From contig NZ_JABJXU010000001.1 in the NCBI RefSeq assembly GCF_013155265.1, positions 550,154 through 614,153 of the forward strand: 64,000 bases of DNA, given 5' to 3'. Each line of letters begins with the position of its first letter. Position 1 is the stretch's first letter. Below, in pieces: positions 17,654 through 26,634 of the stretch. This DNA is from Enterococcus sp. MMGLQ5-1 (GTDB taxonomy: Bacteria > Bacillota > Bacilli > Lactobacillales > Streptococcaceae). A program made the position numbers and the translations under genes. A model generated the notes under the pieces. That model did not search any database. It worked only from the letters and a program-made list of their open reading frames with translations, and was not told the origin of the DNA.

Positions 17654-19351
17654 ATGGCGAAGACATCGTTAAATTTAGTGGTTGTTGGTCACGTTGATCA
17701 TGGTAAGTCAACAGTCATTGGTAGATTATTGCATGATACAGAATCGTTACCACAAGGGACAATTGATAAGGTTAAACGAATTGCTAAGGAAACTGGCAAG
17801 CCGTTTGAATACGCCTATTTATTGGATGCCTTTGAAGAGGAGCAGCAGCAAGGGATTACTATAGATATTACACAAATTCAATTTCAAACTAAAAATCGAG
17901 CGTATTTGATTATTGATGCACCAGGACATGTGGAATTTTTAAAAAATATGATTTCAGGTGCAGCAAGTGCTGAAGCGGCATTCCTGATTGTTGATGTTCA
18001 GCGTGGTGTTGAAGAACAGACTAAGCGTCATGCCTATATGCTTAAATTATTAGGTATTCAAAAGGTCTATGCAATTTTCAATAAAATGGATTTAACAGGT
18101 TATTCAAAAAATAGGTTCAAGCAGGTTCAGCTTGATTTACAGCAATTCATCAAATCACTAGATTTTGAAATACTTGACTATATTCCGATTTCGGCATTTT
18201 ATGGTGAAAACATTTTGAAGCAAACTGGTGTCATGCCCTGGTATACTGGCAAAACTCTGATTGAGCTTTTAGATTCAATTGAAAAGGATGCAGATATTGC
18301 AAATCAACCACTCAGGTTGCCAATTCAGGATGTTTATAAGTTTGATGATCGTCGGATTATTTCAGGCCGAGTTGAATCTGGGACACTTAGTGTTGGCGAT
18401 ACGATTCAAATTTTTCCAGAGGGTCGAACAACAGTTGTTGAAGGCTTTGCCTATTGGCAAAAAAAGGATCAAAAGCAAAGGGCATTACCTGGTGAATCAA
18501 TCGGGATTACCGTTAAAGATGAATTTTTTAATAATCGTGGTGAAATAATTACCAAGACTGATACAGCACCAATTGTAGCTAATGCCTTTTCTGCAAATAT
18601 ATTCTGGATGGGCAAGGCACCATTAATTAAAAATAAGCGTTATAAATTAAAGCTTGCTACTCAAGAAATTTATGGAGAGGTTGTTAGAATTGAAAATGTT
18701 TTGGATGCTTCAACGCTTGAACAATTTGAAAATGCAAATCAAGTTAAAATCAATGATGTTGCCGAGGTCGTTTTTGCAACTGAGCAAGCAATCGTTTTTG
18801 ACGCATTTAAAGATTTCAGTATTACTGGTCGCTTTGTGATTATTGATGGCTATGATGTTTCGGGAGGTGGCACCGTTGCTGAGCAAAGAATTCTTGGTGA
18901 AGCAGCGCTTAAGGGAATTAATATTACAAATAACGAAAAGCTACTCGCATTGCATGCCTTTGATGAATATTTCATCTATCAGGGTGGTAAGATCGAAAGT
19001 GAGGCTCAGCAGAAATTATACCATCTCGGTGAGCAGATAACCTTAAAAGGAGCTACTTATCATTATCCAGCTAATTTTGATATTTTGGTGATTAATGAAA
19101 AAACAGTAGTTTCTGTTCGCAACGGACATTTTGACGCATTCTTGCCCTTGGAAGTATTTGAATTTTCTAAATTTCCTCTAATTAGTAGTGATGGCTTTGC
19201 GATTGAAATTACCAGTCAATCAGATTTTCTACAATTTTTAGATGAATATCAATACTTAGAAGGTAAAAATAAAGCTCATTTTTATAATAAATGGCTCAGC
19301 TTTGAAAAATATCGTCAGCTTTATTTTAGTGATAATTACTATTTAATTTAA
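17654..19351 (+). CDS. cysN: Sulfate adenylyltransferase GTPase subunit CysN with C-terminal extension
   Basis: A 565-residue EF-Tu-like GTPase that couples GTP hydrolysis to APS synthesis by CysD. The G motifs are GHVDHGKST (residues 12-20), DAPGHVEF near 93 and NKMD near 148. The EF-Tu-like domains end around residue 415-420. About 145 further residues follow that I do not recognise. They have no GxxGxGKS loop, so this is not the CysC kinase fusion seen in CysNC proteins. E. coli CysN is about 475 residues. The extension is AT-rich and ends in SDNYYLI. AGAGGAA precedes the ATG. Confidence 0.92.
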   Translation: MAKTSLNLVVVGHVDHGKSTVIGRLLHDTESLPQGTIDKVKRIAKETGKPFEYAYLLDAFEEEQQQGITIDITQIQFQTKNRAYLIIDAPGHVEFLKNMISGAASAEAAFLIVDVQRGVEEQTKRHAYMLKLLGIQKVYAIFNKMDLTGYSKNRFKQVQLDLQQFIKSLDFEILDYIPISAFYGENILKQTGVMPWYTGKTLIELLDSIEKDADIANQPLRLPIQDVYKFDDRRIISGRVESGTLSVGDTIQIFPEGRTTVVEGFAYWQKKDQKQRALPGESIGITVKDEFFNNRGEIITKTDTAPIVANAFSANIFWMGKAPLIKNKRYKLKLATQEIYGEVVRIENVLDASTLEQFENANQVKINDVAEVVFATEQAIVFDAFKDFSITGRFVIIDGYDVSGGGTVAEQRILGEAALKGINITNNEKLLALHAFDEYFIYQGGKIESEAQQKLYHLGEQITLKGATYHYPANFDILVINEKTVVSVRNGHFDAFLPLEVFEFSKFPLISSDGFAIEITSQSDFLQFLDEYQYLEGKNKAHFYNKWLSFEKYRQLYFSDNYYLI

Positions 19352-19576
19352 AATCTGGTATTAAAAACAGCTGGTTAAGGCAAAGCGTATCGTTTTGGCT
19401 TGATAAGCCTCGCTGCTTGATATTAAAGGCGCTTTTTTACTTCTTTATATTTTTCTATGATGAAAAAGCTTAATCGATTAACCTGAAAAATGATTATTTA
19501 TCAAGTGGCTGGAGGTCAAAAATCATTTTTATCATAGTAATAGCTGCAATCTCGGTCAATTTTTTAGGAGGTATTT
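19352..19576. other. Gap between cysN and the sulfite reductase gene
   Basis: The stretch is AT-rich with a T-rich run (about 19433-19445) but no convincing hairpin terminator. A strong AGGAGG lies at its right end, before the sulfite reductase ATG. Whether transcription continues through it cannot be told. Confidence 0.4.
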
Positions 19577-21190
19577 ATGTCATATATCGCAACCTGGGCG
19601 AACGAAAAAATTAATAAAAATGAAATTGCCAAGCTTGAAAAAGATGGCTTAGCGGTTTTTGATGATTTACCTGAATTGGTTAAAAGACCATTTTCTGAAA
19701 TTTCCAAGGATTATTTTATGTATTTTAAGTATGCTGGTTTAACTGTTCAAAAACCACAGACCGATGGCTTATTCATGATGCGAATTAAGCTACCAGCAGG
19801 CATAATTAATAATGAGCAAGGCAGAAAGCTAGTTGAAATTGCTCAAAAATATGCACATGGTATTGTAGATATTACAACTAGACAGTCCGTCCAATATCAT
19901 CACATCCCCTTTGCCAAACTGACTCAAATTTTTGCCAGCATTGAAAGCGTTGGTTTAACAACGAGAGGTGCCGAGGGTGATATTAACCGTAACGTGATTG
20001 GTAACCCTTTAGCAGGTATTGATGAAAATGAATTATTTGATGCAACTTCCACTTTATTAGCTGTTCATAAAAAATTCCAAGAAAATACAGATTTTTCAAA
20101 TCTACCTCGAAAGTTTAAAATTTCAGTTAGCAGTAATTATTATAATTCGGCAAATGCTGAAATTAATGATTTGGCATTTTTTCCAGCAACAAAGCAAATT
20201 AATGGTCGTAATTATAAGGGCTTTGGGGTAAAGGTAGGCGGTGGCTTGGGTGCCAAGCCTTATTTGGCAAAAACCCTAGATTTATTTGTGAAAAGACATC
20301 AAGTTGTAAAGGTTTCAGAGGCGGTAGTTGCTCTTTATCGAGATTATGGCTATCGTCGTAGTCGGTCAAAGGCTCGTTTGAAGTTTTTAATTGAGGACTG
20401 GGGTGTTGAAAGATTTAGTGAGGAATTGAAAAAGCGCGTCGGTAAGCTTGAGAGCGCTGGCGTCAATCGAGTTATTGGTTGGAATAATGGTCTTGTCTTA
20501 GGGGTTCATCAGCAAAAGCAGCGTGGTTTTTCTTACATCGGTGTTAGTGTCCCTACTGGAAGGCTAGAGGCAGTTGATTTAGCTAGCTTTGTAGCAATCG
20601 CAAAGCAATATGGTACAGGTGAAATTCGCTTTGATCACTCGCAAAATTTAATCATTCCATTCTTACCGAATCAGCAGCTATCAACAATTATTAAATTACC
20701 TATATTTGCTAAATTTCCAATTGAAACTTCACGTTTTCAGGATTATGGTCTGACATGTACTGGAAATGAATTTTGCAATTTAGCTTATACTAATACTAAA
20801 AATATTACACGTGATTTACTGGCGCATTTGGACGAAAAATATCAGCTTGAGCAACCAATCCGTATTATTTTGACTGGCTGTATGAATGCCTGCGCGCATC
20901 GAAATATAGCAGATATTGGTATTCAGGGCATTGCGGGGCGTGATGTTAATCGTCAACCAATTGAAACCTTTCAAATTGCAATTGGAGGAAGTCTATTAGC
21001 TGGTGGTCATTTCAATGAAGAAATCAAAGGCAGGGTGCCAAAAAGCCTCCTCATCCCAGTAATTTCAGATCTAGTAGGTCTGTATTTAAAAGAACGAATC
21101 CAGAATGAAAGCTTTTATCAGACCTTTCAACGCACGGGAACTGAGCCTTTTCAAAATCAATTGATAGAAAGTTTGGCTGCCTATGAATAA
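19577..21190 (+). CDS. Ferredoxin-type sulfite (or nitrite) reductase, sirohaem / 4Fe-4S
   Basis: A 537-residue protein of the NirA/Sir family, with two ferrodoxin-like halves and paired reductase domains. The cluster ligands are intact: TCTGNEFCN (C-x5-C, near residues 394-400) and TGCMNACAHR (C-x3-C, near 435-439). The arginine-rich substrate pocket motif TTRQSVQYHHI is near 95. It would reduce sulfite to sulfide with six electrons. No flavoprotein subunit (CysJ) is present, so ferredoxin is the likely donor. The family also includes nitrite reductases; the cys and sirohaem neighbours decide for sulfite. The next gene overlaps it by 8 bases and makes the sirohaem precursor. Confidence 0.88.
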   Translation: MSYIATWANEKINKNEIAKLEKDGLAVFDDLPELVKRPFSEISKDYFMYFKYAGLTVQKPQTDGLFMMRIKLPAGIINNEQGRKLVEIAQKYAHGIVDITTRQSVQYHHIPFAKLTQIFASIESVGLTTRGAEGDINRNVIGNPLAGIDENELFDATSTLLAVHKKFQENTDFSNLPRKFKISVSSNYYNSANAEINDLAFFPATKQINGRNYKGFGVKVGGGLGAKPYLAKTLDLFVKRHQVVKVSEAVVALYRDYGYRRSRSKARLKFLIEDWGVERFSEELKKRVGKLESAGVNRVIGWNNGLVLGVHQQKQRGFSYIGVSVPTGRLEAVDLASFVAIAKQYGTGEIRFDHSQNLIIPFLPNQQLSTIIKLPIFAKFPIETSRFQDYGLTCTGNEFCNLAYTNTKNITRDLLAHLDEKYQLEQPIRIILTGCMNACAHRNIADIGIQGIAGRDVNRQPIETFQIAIGGSLLAGGHFNEEIKGRVPKSLLIPVISDLVGLYLKERIQNESFYQTFQRTGTEPFQNQLIESLAAYE

Positions 21191-22157
21191 AGTCTATTTA
21201 ATTGGTGCCGGCAGTGGTGATCCTGAGCTATTAACCTTAAAGGGCTTACGTCTGCTGAAAAAGGCAGATGTTGTTATATATGATCGCTTAGCAAATCCAA
21301 TTTTATTATATTTAACTAATGAGAATAGTGAGCTGATTGATGCTGGAAAGTCTCCGGCTGCGCATAAGCAAACACAAAATCAGATTGAAGCACGACTCAT
21401 TAAAGAAGCTCGTTGTGGCAAGCAGGTTGTTCGATTAAAGGGCGGTGATCCTTCAATTTTTGGGCGGGTTGGCGAGGAGCTATTAGCCTTAAGAGCAGCA
21501 GGGGTGGCTTATGAAGTGGTGCCGGGCATAACGGCAGCCAGTGGAGCCAGTATTTACGCTGATATTCCAATCACCCAGCGCCAAATTGCCGAGCGTGTTT
21601 TAATGATTACACCACGACAAACCCTAGTTGATTTATTTGAAACAGATTTTAAAAAAATATTAAGAGATACAACGGTTGTTTTGTATATGGGCGTTTCAAG
21701 CTTAGACCTTGTTGCGAGTATTTTAAGAAAACAGCAAGTGGAAAAAACTATGCCGATTGCAATTATTGAAAATGGGACACGAGGCTATCAACGGACTTTG
21801 ACAACTAAATTAGCTGATTTTGAAATGTTAATTAAGAATCAAGAGATTATCAATCCAGCACTAATTATTATCGGTCGTGCAGTAACCGTTCGTCAAGGCG
21901 AGAGCTGGTTTGAGAGCCTGCCTAAATTTCAAGAACAGCTATTAGTCGTGACTGACCAAATACCGACCTTAGCTGAAATTAGTGAATATACTAGCGAGGG
22001 AGCAGATGTTTGGTTCACAATTGTTGGTGCTAGACGTCAAGCACGCTTTAATTCACTTGATAGAGAAAATTTAAATAGAAATTTTTCAGAAATAATTTTG
22101 AAAAATAATGCAACAATTGAAGCCTTAGAAAAGCTAAAAAAACAGCTAGGAGTGTAA
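21183..22157 (+). CDS. cobA: Uroporphyrinogen-III C-methyltransferase with C-terminal tail
   Basis: A 324-residue SUMT that methylates uroporphyrinogen III twice to precorrin-2. Family motifs are GAGSGDPELLTLKG at the N-terminus, VRLKGGDPSIFGRVGEE near residue 85, and VVPGITAASGAS near 112. The catalytic core ends near 240, and the last 75-80 residues are extra. In some Firmicutes cobA is fused to hemD; here an intact hemD lies 3.7 kb downstream, so the tail could be a HemD remnant or a new addition. It overlaps the reductase gene (8 bases) and so is co-translated with the enzyme that needs sirohaem. Confidence 0.93.
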   Translation: MNKVYLIGAGSGDPELLTLKGLRLLKKADVVIYDRLANPILLYLTNENSELIDAGKSPAAHKQTQNQIEARLIKEARCGKQVVRLKGGDPSIFGRVGEELLALRAAGVAYEVVPGITAASGASIYADIPITQRQIAERVLMITPRQTLVDLFETDFKKILRDTTVVLYMGVSSLDLVASILRKQQVEKTMPIAIIENGTRGYQRTLTTKLADFEMLIKNQEIINPALIIIGRAVTVRQGESWFESLPKFQEQLLVVTDQIPTLAEISEYTSEGADVWFTIVGARRQARFNSLDRENLNRNFSEIILKNNATIEALEKLKKQLGV

Positions 22158-22158
22158 T

Positions 22159-23670
22159 TTGGAAAAAAAACAAGCAGCCATTTCTTTTCAAAAAATAGTA
22201 TTGATTATTGCCACGACGGTTTTTTCATTTTCAAGCTCTACAACTGCTTTTTTTACGATGGGCTTGCATGCAGTGCCTTGGCTTGCTATGGCAGCTATTT
22301 TTTACTTTGTACCCTTTGCAATTATTAATTCCGAATTTACAAGTGCCTATCCCAATTCTAAGGGTAGTCTTTATCAGTGGCTTTCAGAAAATCTGTCACA
22401 GCGTCTTGCCTTTATAACCAGCTTTATTTGGTATTCAAGCTACTTTATTTGGATGATGAGTCTATTTCTAAAGCTTTGGATTCCATTCAGTGTGCTTATT
22501 TTTGGTTACGATATTTCAAAATTGACAACTATTTTTGGTGTATCAACGAAATGGGTCTTAACAATTTTAAGCTTAATCGGCGTTTTGATAATGACATGGA
22601 TTATTAATCATGGCTTTATTAAAATTATCCGCTGTCTTTATTTAAGCGGTATTTTAATGGTTGGTTTAGTTGCTTTGACTGTCATAAGTAATTTAATTTT
22701 GGCAATTAGGCATCCAGAACAAATTTTACCAAATTTGAGCAGCAGTATTAATACTGGTAGTTTTTTTGAAACTCAGAATTTAACGGGTATTTTATCACAA
22801 TTGCCTTTTTTTATTTTTGCAATTACTGCTTTTGGGGGCTTAGATACCGTTTCTAGCTTAGTTGATAAGCTAGGAAATCAGCAAAATAAATTTTCTAAGG
22901 CGGTTTTATTAGGTGGCTTCTTTGTTTTATTATTATATTTTTTGGATATTCTGAGCTGGGCTATTGGCAGTAATTTTGCTTCTGTTCGCCAGTTGACTAA
23001 TCAGCATTTGGGTAATTTAATGTATGGCTTAATGTCCCTATTGTCAAATGAGCTCAGTCAGTCCTTTAAGCTTTCTGCAAAAGGCACACATATTTTAAAT
23101 CAGGCTTATATTCGTTACACTGCTTTGACTTTATTTACAGCATATATTGGTCTATTGGCAACGATTGGCTACGCACCGCTTAAGGTATTGATAAGTAGCA
23201 CGGGGACTCATTTTTTTCAGCCACGCTTATACCAAGAAAACCGCTATGGTGTCTTGAGTCGCGCAATCAATATTCAAGCAGCTATCATCAGCCTTTTTGT
23301 TCTTGCGTTATCATTGGGGACACCTTTTATTAGTTCAATGTATAATCAGCTGACCCTAATGACAAATTTATCACGAAGCCTGCCTTATTTTTTGATTGCC
23401 CTTGCGTATCCATTTTTTAAGAGAAATTTTCAAGGCCATTATCTCAATATCATTCAGAAAAAATGGCAAATTAGATTATTAATGTGCTCGGTCATGCTGT
23501 CCATCTCGTTGGCGATTGTTTTTGAAATTTATGCCACCTGGTTAGATGAAGGCTGGTTGAGTGTGTTCTTTTTATTAGTTGGTCCAGTTGGTGCTTTCTT
23601 AATTGCCAATCAGCTTTATCAGCGTAAAATTTTAAAGGAACAGTCAACAATTCAGCTATTAAAAAATTGA
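22159..23670 (+). CDS. APC-superfamily permease in the sirohaem gene group
   Basis: A 503-residue membrane protein with about 12 helices, of the APC amino-acid permease superfamily and near the YjeM/GABA-antiporter-like members. The start is a TTG one base after the cobA stop, with AGGAG eight or so bases upstream. It is embedded between cobA and sirB, so it should be expressed with the sirohaem pathway. What it carries is unknown. Sulfur amino acids or a tetrapyrrole precursor such as 5-aminolevulinate are possible, but nothing in the sequence decides this. Confidence 0.8.
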   Translation: MEKKQAAISFQKIVLIIATTVFSFSSSTTAFFTMGLHAVPWLAMAAIFYFVPFAIINSEFTSAYPNSKGSLYQWLSENLSQRLAFITSFIWYSSYFIWMMSLFLKLWIPFSVLIFGYDISKLTTIFGVSTKWVLTILSLIGVLIMTWIINHGFIKIIRCLYLSGILMVGLVALTVISNLILAIRHPEQILPNLSSSINTGSFFETQNLTGILSQLPFFIFAITAFGGLDTVSSLVDKLGNQQNKFSKAVLLGGFFVLLLYFLDILSWAIGSNFASVRQLTNQHLGNLMYGLMSLLSNELSQSFKLSAKGTHILNQAYIRYTALTLFTAYIGLLATIGYAPLKVLISSTGTHFFQPRLYQENRYGVLSRAINIQAAIISLFVLALSLGTPFISSMYNQLTLMTNLSRSLPYFLIALAYPFFKRNFQGHYLNIIQKKWQIRLLMCSVMLSISLAIVFEIYATWLDEGWLSVFFLLVGPVGAFLIANQLYQRKILKEQSTIQLLKN

Positions 23671-23686
23671 ACAACGGAGGTTATCG

Positions 23687-24442
23687 ATGAAAGCAGTTAT
23701 TTTTGTAGTACATGGTAGTCAAATTAGACAAAAAAATAAGGCATTAGCAAAATTAATTAATCAAGCCTCAGAAAGCTTGGCTGATTACGCAGATTTCTAT
23801 CAAATTGCTTATTTAGAAAGACAGCGTGATACGATTGAGCTTGTGATAAATCGGATTGTGAAGACAGGTGCTAAAGAGCTGATTATTATACCTGTTTTAT
23901 TATTTCCTGCCTTGCATGCATTAGTTGATATTCCTATTCAGGTTAAAGCTGCCCTTCGTGGATTACCTGAGATTACAGTAAAGTTTCTAAGAACGTTTGG
24001 CGAAGCGCAGTCCGTTTTTGAAATATTGCTTGATCGAATTCAAGAAATAGATAGTGATTTTTCAAATGCTGAAATTATTTTATTGGCACATGGTACGCGT
24101 CACTTTGCTGAAGCTGAATTGGGCCTTGCAAGAGTGGCAAATAAATTAAGTGAATACACTGGTAAGGTTGTTAAGCCTGTTGATTTTCTGGGTAAGAGAA
24201 CCTATCGGTCAATAATTGAAACAAATCTTCAAAATTCAATTCCACAGGTTGTCTTGCCATTTTTTATTTATGATGGTGTTCTTGTTCAAAAGATTTATCA
24301 TAGTGTGCAAGCGCTTAGTCCATCAGAAGCAATTCCATTTGCTGAAACACTTGCCTTAGATCCACGCATTGTTTCTGCTTTGGTCAATGTGATTCAAGAG
24401 GAGCAGCAATTTGATACCAATTTTGTTAAGCTTACGACATAA
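23687..24442 (+). CDS. sirB: Sirohydrochlorin ferrochelatase (CbiX/SirB type)
   Basis: A 251-residue class II chelatase with two tandem half-domains. Each begins with a metal-binding histidine motif: VHGSQIRQKN (near residue 8) and LAHGTRHFAEAE (near 133). It inserts Fe2+ into sirohydrochlorin to give sirohaem; related CbiX enzymes insert cobalt, but no cobalamin genes are here. GGAGG precedes the ATG. Its end overlaps sirC by 32 bases. Confidence 0.9.
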   Translation: MKAVIFVVHGSQIRQKNKALAKLINQASESLADYADFYQIAYLERQRDTIELVINRIVKTGAKELIIIPVLLFPALHALVDIPIQVKAALRGLPEITVKFLRTFGEAQSVFEILLDRIQEIDSDFSNAEIILLAHGTRHFAEAELGLARVANKLSEYTGKVVKPVDFLGKRTYRSIIETNLQNSIPQVVLPFFIYDGVLVQKIYHSVQALSPSEAIPFAETLALDPRIVSALVNVIQEEQQFDTNFVKLTT

Positions 24443-24875
24443 AAAAGTAATTATTATTGGTGGCGGTCGGGTTGCGACACGTAAGGCTCAGCGCTTGGTG
24501 ACTGAAACTCAGGTGATTGTGATTGCTGAAGAGGCGACTAATGAGCTTAGATCACTGGCTTCACTTAATCGAATTAAGTTAAAGCTAAAGAGCTATGAAA
24601 CAGCAGATATTACTGAAGCAGATTTGATCTATATTTGTACAGATAATCCTGCTGTTAATCAGCAAATTTTAGCTGATGTTAGACCAAATCAATGGCTAAA
24701 TGATACAACACAGAAACATAATTCGGATTTTTTTTCGATGGGCGAGATTGAAGCGAATGAGGTTACGATTGCTTTGACAACAGCTGGAAAAAATCCTAAG
24801 CAAACAAAGCAGATAAAAAGACAATTGCAAAAGCTTTTCTCTGTGGCGGCGCACTCACAAATTGATAAAAAATAA
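24411..24875 (+). CDS. sirC: Precorrin-2 dehydrogenase
   Basis: A 154-residue NAD+-dependent enzyme that oxidises precorrin-2 to sirohydrochlorin. The Rossmann motif VIIIGGGRVATRKAQ lies at residues 13-27, and the family segment LIYICTDNPAVNQ is in the middle. It is close to the short stand-alone SirC/YlnF type, with no chelatase activity expected. The start is a TTG inside the 3' end of sirB with AGAGGAG seven bases upstream; no in-frame ATG fits. Placing it between sirB and hemC completes the precorrin-2 to sirohaem steps. Confidence 0.9.
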   Translation: MIPILLSLRHKKVIIIGGGRVATRKAQRLVTETQVIVIAEEATNELRSLASLNRIKLKLKSYETADITEADLIYICTDNPAVNQQILADVRPNQWLNDTTQKHNSDFFSMGEIEANEVTIALTTAGKNPKQTKQIKRQLQKLFSVAAHSQIDKK

Positions 24876-24946
24876 TTGCATATCAGTTGTTTTATGAATG
24901 CCTTTTCATGATAATGGGTATATGCATAATGGAAGTGTAAATTTTA

Positions 24947-25852
24947 ATGCGAAAAATAAAAATTGGAACAAGAGAAAGTCCATTAGCAATTAAGCAGACA
25001 CAAATTGTAATCAATCTATTACAAGCGCAGCATGGCTTATTTGATTATGATATTGTTGGTACTAAGACATTGGGTGATAAATTAACCCAGTTTTCACTGA
25101 AGGAGATTGGCGGCAAAGGTGTCTTTGTTAAGGATATTGAGGCCGCGCTTTTAGTTGGTGAAATTGATATTGCGATTCATAGCTTAAAGGACATGACCTA
25201 TTCCTTGCTAGAGGGCTTAGTTATTGGTGCTTATCCCAAGCGAGGCTCAGCTTTTGATGTAATTATTTTTAATCATCCTGATTACCAGCTTGAAACCCTA
25301 CCAGCAGGTAGTGTGATTGGCACGAGTAGTGTACGCAGAGAAATGCAAATTTTGGAACAGCGACAAGATGTTGTGATGAAGGATGTGCGTGGCAAGATTG
25401 AAACGCGCCTGGAGAAATTAGCAGCTGGTGCCTATGATGCACTAGTTCTTGCTGAGGCTGGATTAGAAAGGCTTGATTATTTGAAGGCTTTGAATTATCA
25501 ACGCTTATCGAAAGACCACTTCATTCCAGCCATTGGCCAAGGTATTTTAGCGGTTGAATGCCGTAGTGAAGATTATGACATACTTGATTTTTTAAAGCCG
25601 ATTAATCACCTTGAAACACAAATTGCCGCTGAAATTGAGCGAGAATTTTTGGGTATTTTAAATGGTAATTGTGAGATTCCAATTGCTGCACTTGCCAGAA
25701 AAAAAGCTGAATTTTGGCAGTTAGATGCATTTTTGGCCAAGAATCGTCAATCAGTAGGGCATCGATTGCATCTCCAGTCAGCTCAGCCGTTTGGACTTGG
25801 CAAGCTAGCTGCCAATAGACTATTGAAGCAGGTGGCTATTGAAAAACCATAA
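24947..25852 (+). CDS. hemC: Hydroxymethylbilane synthase (porphobilinogen deaminase)
   Basis: A 301-residue enzyme that joins four porphobilinogen units. Motifs include IGTRESPLAIKQT at the start, HSLKDM near residue 82, GTSSVRRE near 125, and the cofactor cysteine in NGNCEIPIAA near 241. It supplies hydroxymethylbilane to HemD two genes on. The upstream enzymes that make porphobilinogen (HemA, HemL, HemB) are not in the window. Confidence 0.95.
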   Translation: MRKIKIGTRESPLAIKQTQIVINLLQAQHGLFDYDIVGTKTLGDKLTQFSLKEIGGKGVFVKDIEAALLVGEIDIAIHSLKDMTYSLLEGLVIGAYPKRGSAFDVIIFNHPDYQLETLPAGSVIGTSSVRREMQILEQRQDVVMKDVRGKIETRLEKLAAGAYDALVLAEAGLERLDYLKALNYQRLSKDHFIPAIGQGILAVECRSEDYDILDFLKPINHLETQIAAEIEREFLGILNGNCEIPIAALARKKAEFWQLDAFLAKNRQSVGHRLHLQSAQPFGLGKLAANRLLKQVAIEKP

Positions 25853-25900
25853 ATAGATCATGTTAATGTTTACACTGAGTGATTGGAGTAGGGGGTGTTA

Positions 25901-26563
25901 ATGATGAAAAGACTGTTATACACGGGAATTGCAAGGAATTTACGACAAAAAGCTGATTTTTTCTTAAAATACGGTTATTATATGATTGAACTGCCCTTGA
26001 TTGAGATTGAAGCAGTTACTTTTGATTTTTCTGTAGCTTCAAAATCAAATTGGCTCTTTTTGACAAGTCAAGCGCCGCTTGAAATCTTGCCAACCAACTA
26101 TTTAAAATCTCAAAAAATTGCTGTTATCGGTCAGCAAACAGCAAATGCACTTGCTGAACGTGATTTAAAGGCATCGTTAATTGCCGAAAAACCGACTAAG
26201 GAAGGCTTATTGGCAACTTTTACCGAAAAAATTCAGTGCGCTTCAATTTTTTATCCTAAAAGTGACTTGGCTGATGACTATTTAGAAACTGAATTAACGA
26301 AAAAGGGCTATTGTGTTGCTTCAAAGATTATTTATCGTAATCAATTACCCAAATATTCTGAGCAATCATTAGTTGCTTTAATTTTCTATAAGGATATTCG
26401 GACTATTTTTTTTAGTAGTCCATCAACCTGGGACAGATTTCGAACAATTACTGAAAAAAGAGGCGTTAGCTTAAGCCGATTTGATTTTGTGGCGCAGGGT
26501 GAGACAACGAAATTAAAAATTGTTTCAGACGGCTTTTCAGCTAGAGCAATGTCTGAATTATAA
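25901..26563 (+). CDS. hemD: Uroporphyrinogen-III synthase
   Basis: About 220 residues in two alternating domains, weakly conserved as is normal for HemD. Recognisable features are PLIEIE after the first strand, LFLTSQAP near 48, and FFSSPSTWDRF near 168. It cyclises hydroxymethylbilane to uroporphyrinogen III, the branch point used by CobA. I start at ATG 25901; a GTG at 25895 lies inside the G-rich ribosome binding site, and ATG 25904 is also possible. It is the last gene of the sirohaem group; two hairpins follow at once. Confidence 0.88.
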   Translation: MMKRLLYTGIARNLRQKADFFLKYGYYMIELPLIEIEAVTFDFSVASKSNWLFLTSQAPLEILPTNYLKSQKIAVIGQQTANALAERDLKASLIAEKPTKEGLLATFTEKIQCASIFYPKSDLADDYLETELTKKGYCVASKIIYRNQLPKYSEQSLVALIFYKDIRTIFFSSPSTWDRFRTITEKRGVSLSRFDFVAQGETTKLKIVSDGFSARAMSEL

Positions 26564-26564
26564 A

Positions 26565-26634
26565 GAGTCTGGAAAATAAATTCCAGACTCAGGATATAGA
26601 CAAAGTATACTCTCAGAGTATGCTTTGTCTTTTT
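26565..26634 (+). terminator. Tandem hairpins ending the sirohaem operon
   Basis: A perfect 10-bp stem GAGTCTGGAA / TTCCAGACTC (26565-26590) begins right after the hemD stop. A second 15-bp stem (26598-26630, one wobble) runs into TTTT. The second hairpin is the left end of repeat copy 2. Confidence 0.85.

Noticed and set aside
17654-19351. CysN considered as a CysNC (sulfurylase-APS kinase) fusion because of its length
   Set aside because: No kinase P-loop or other APS kinase motif is present in the C-terminal part.
19577-21190. Reductase considered as a nitrite reductase
   Set aside because: The family overlaps, but no nitrate or nitrite genes are near while sulfate activation genes are adjacent on the same strand.
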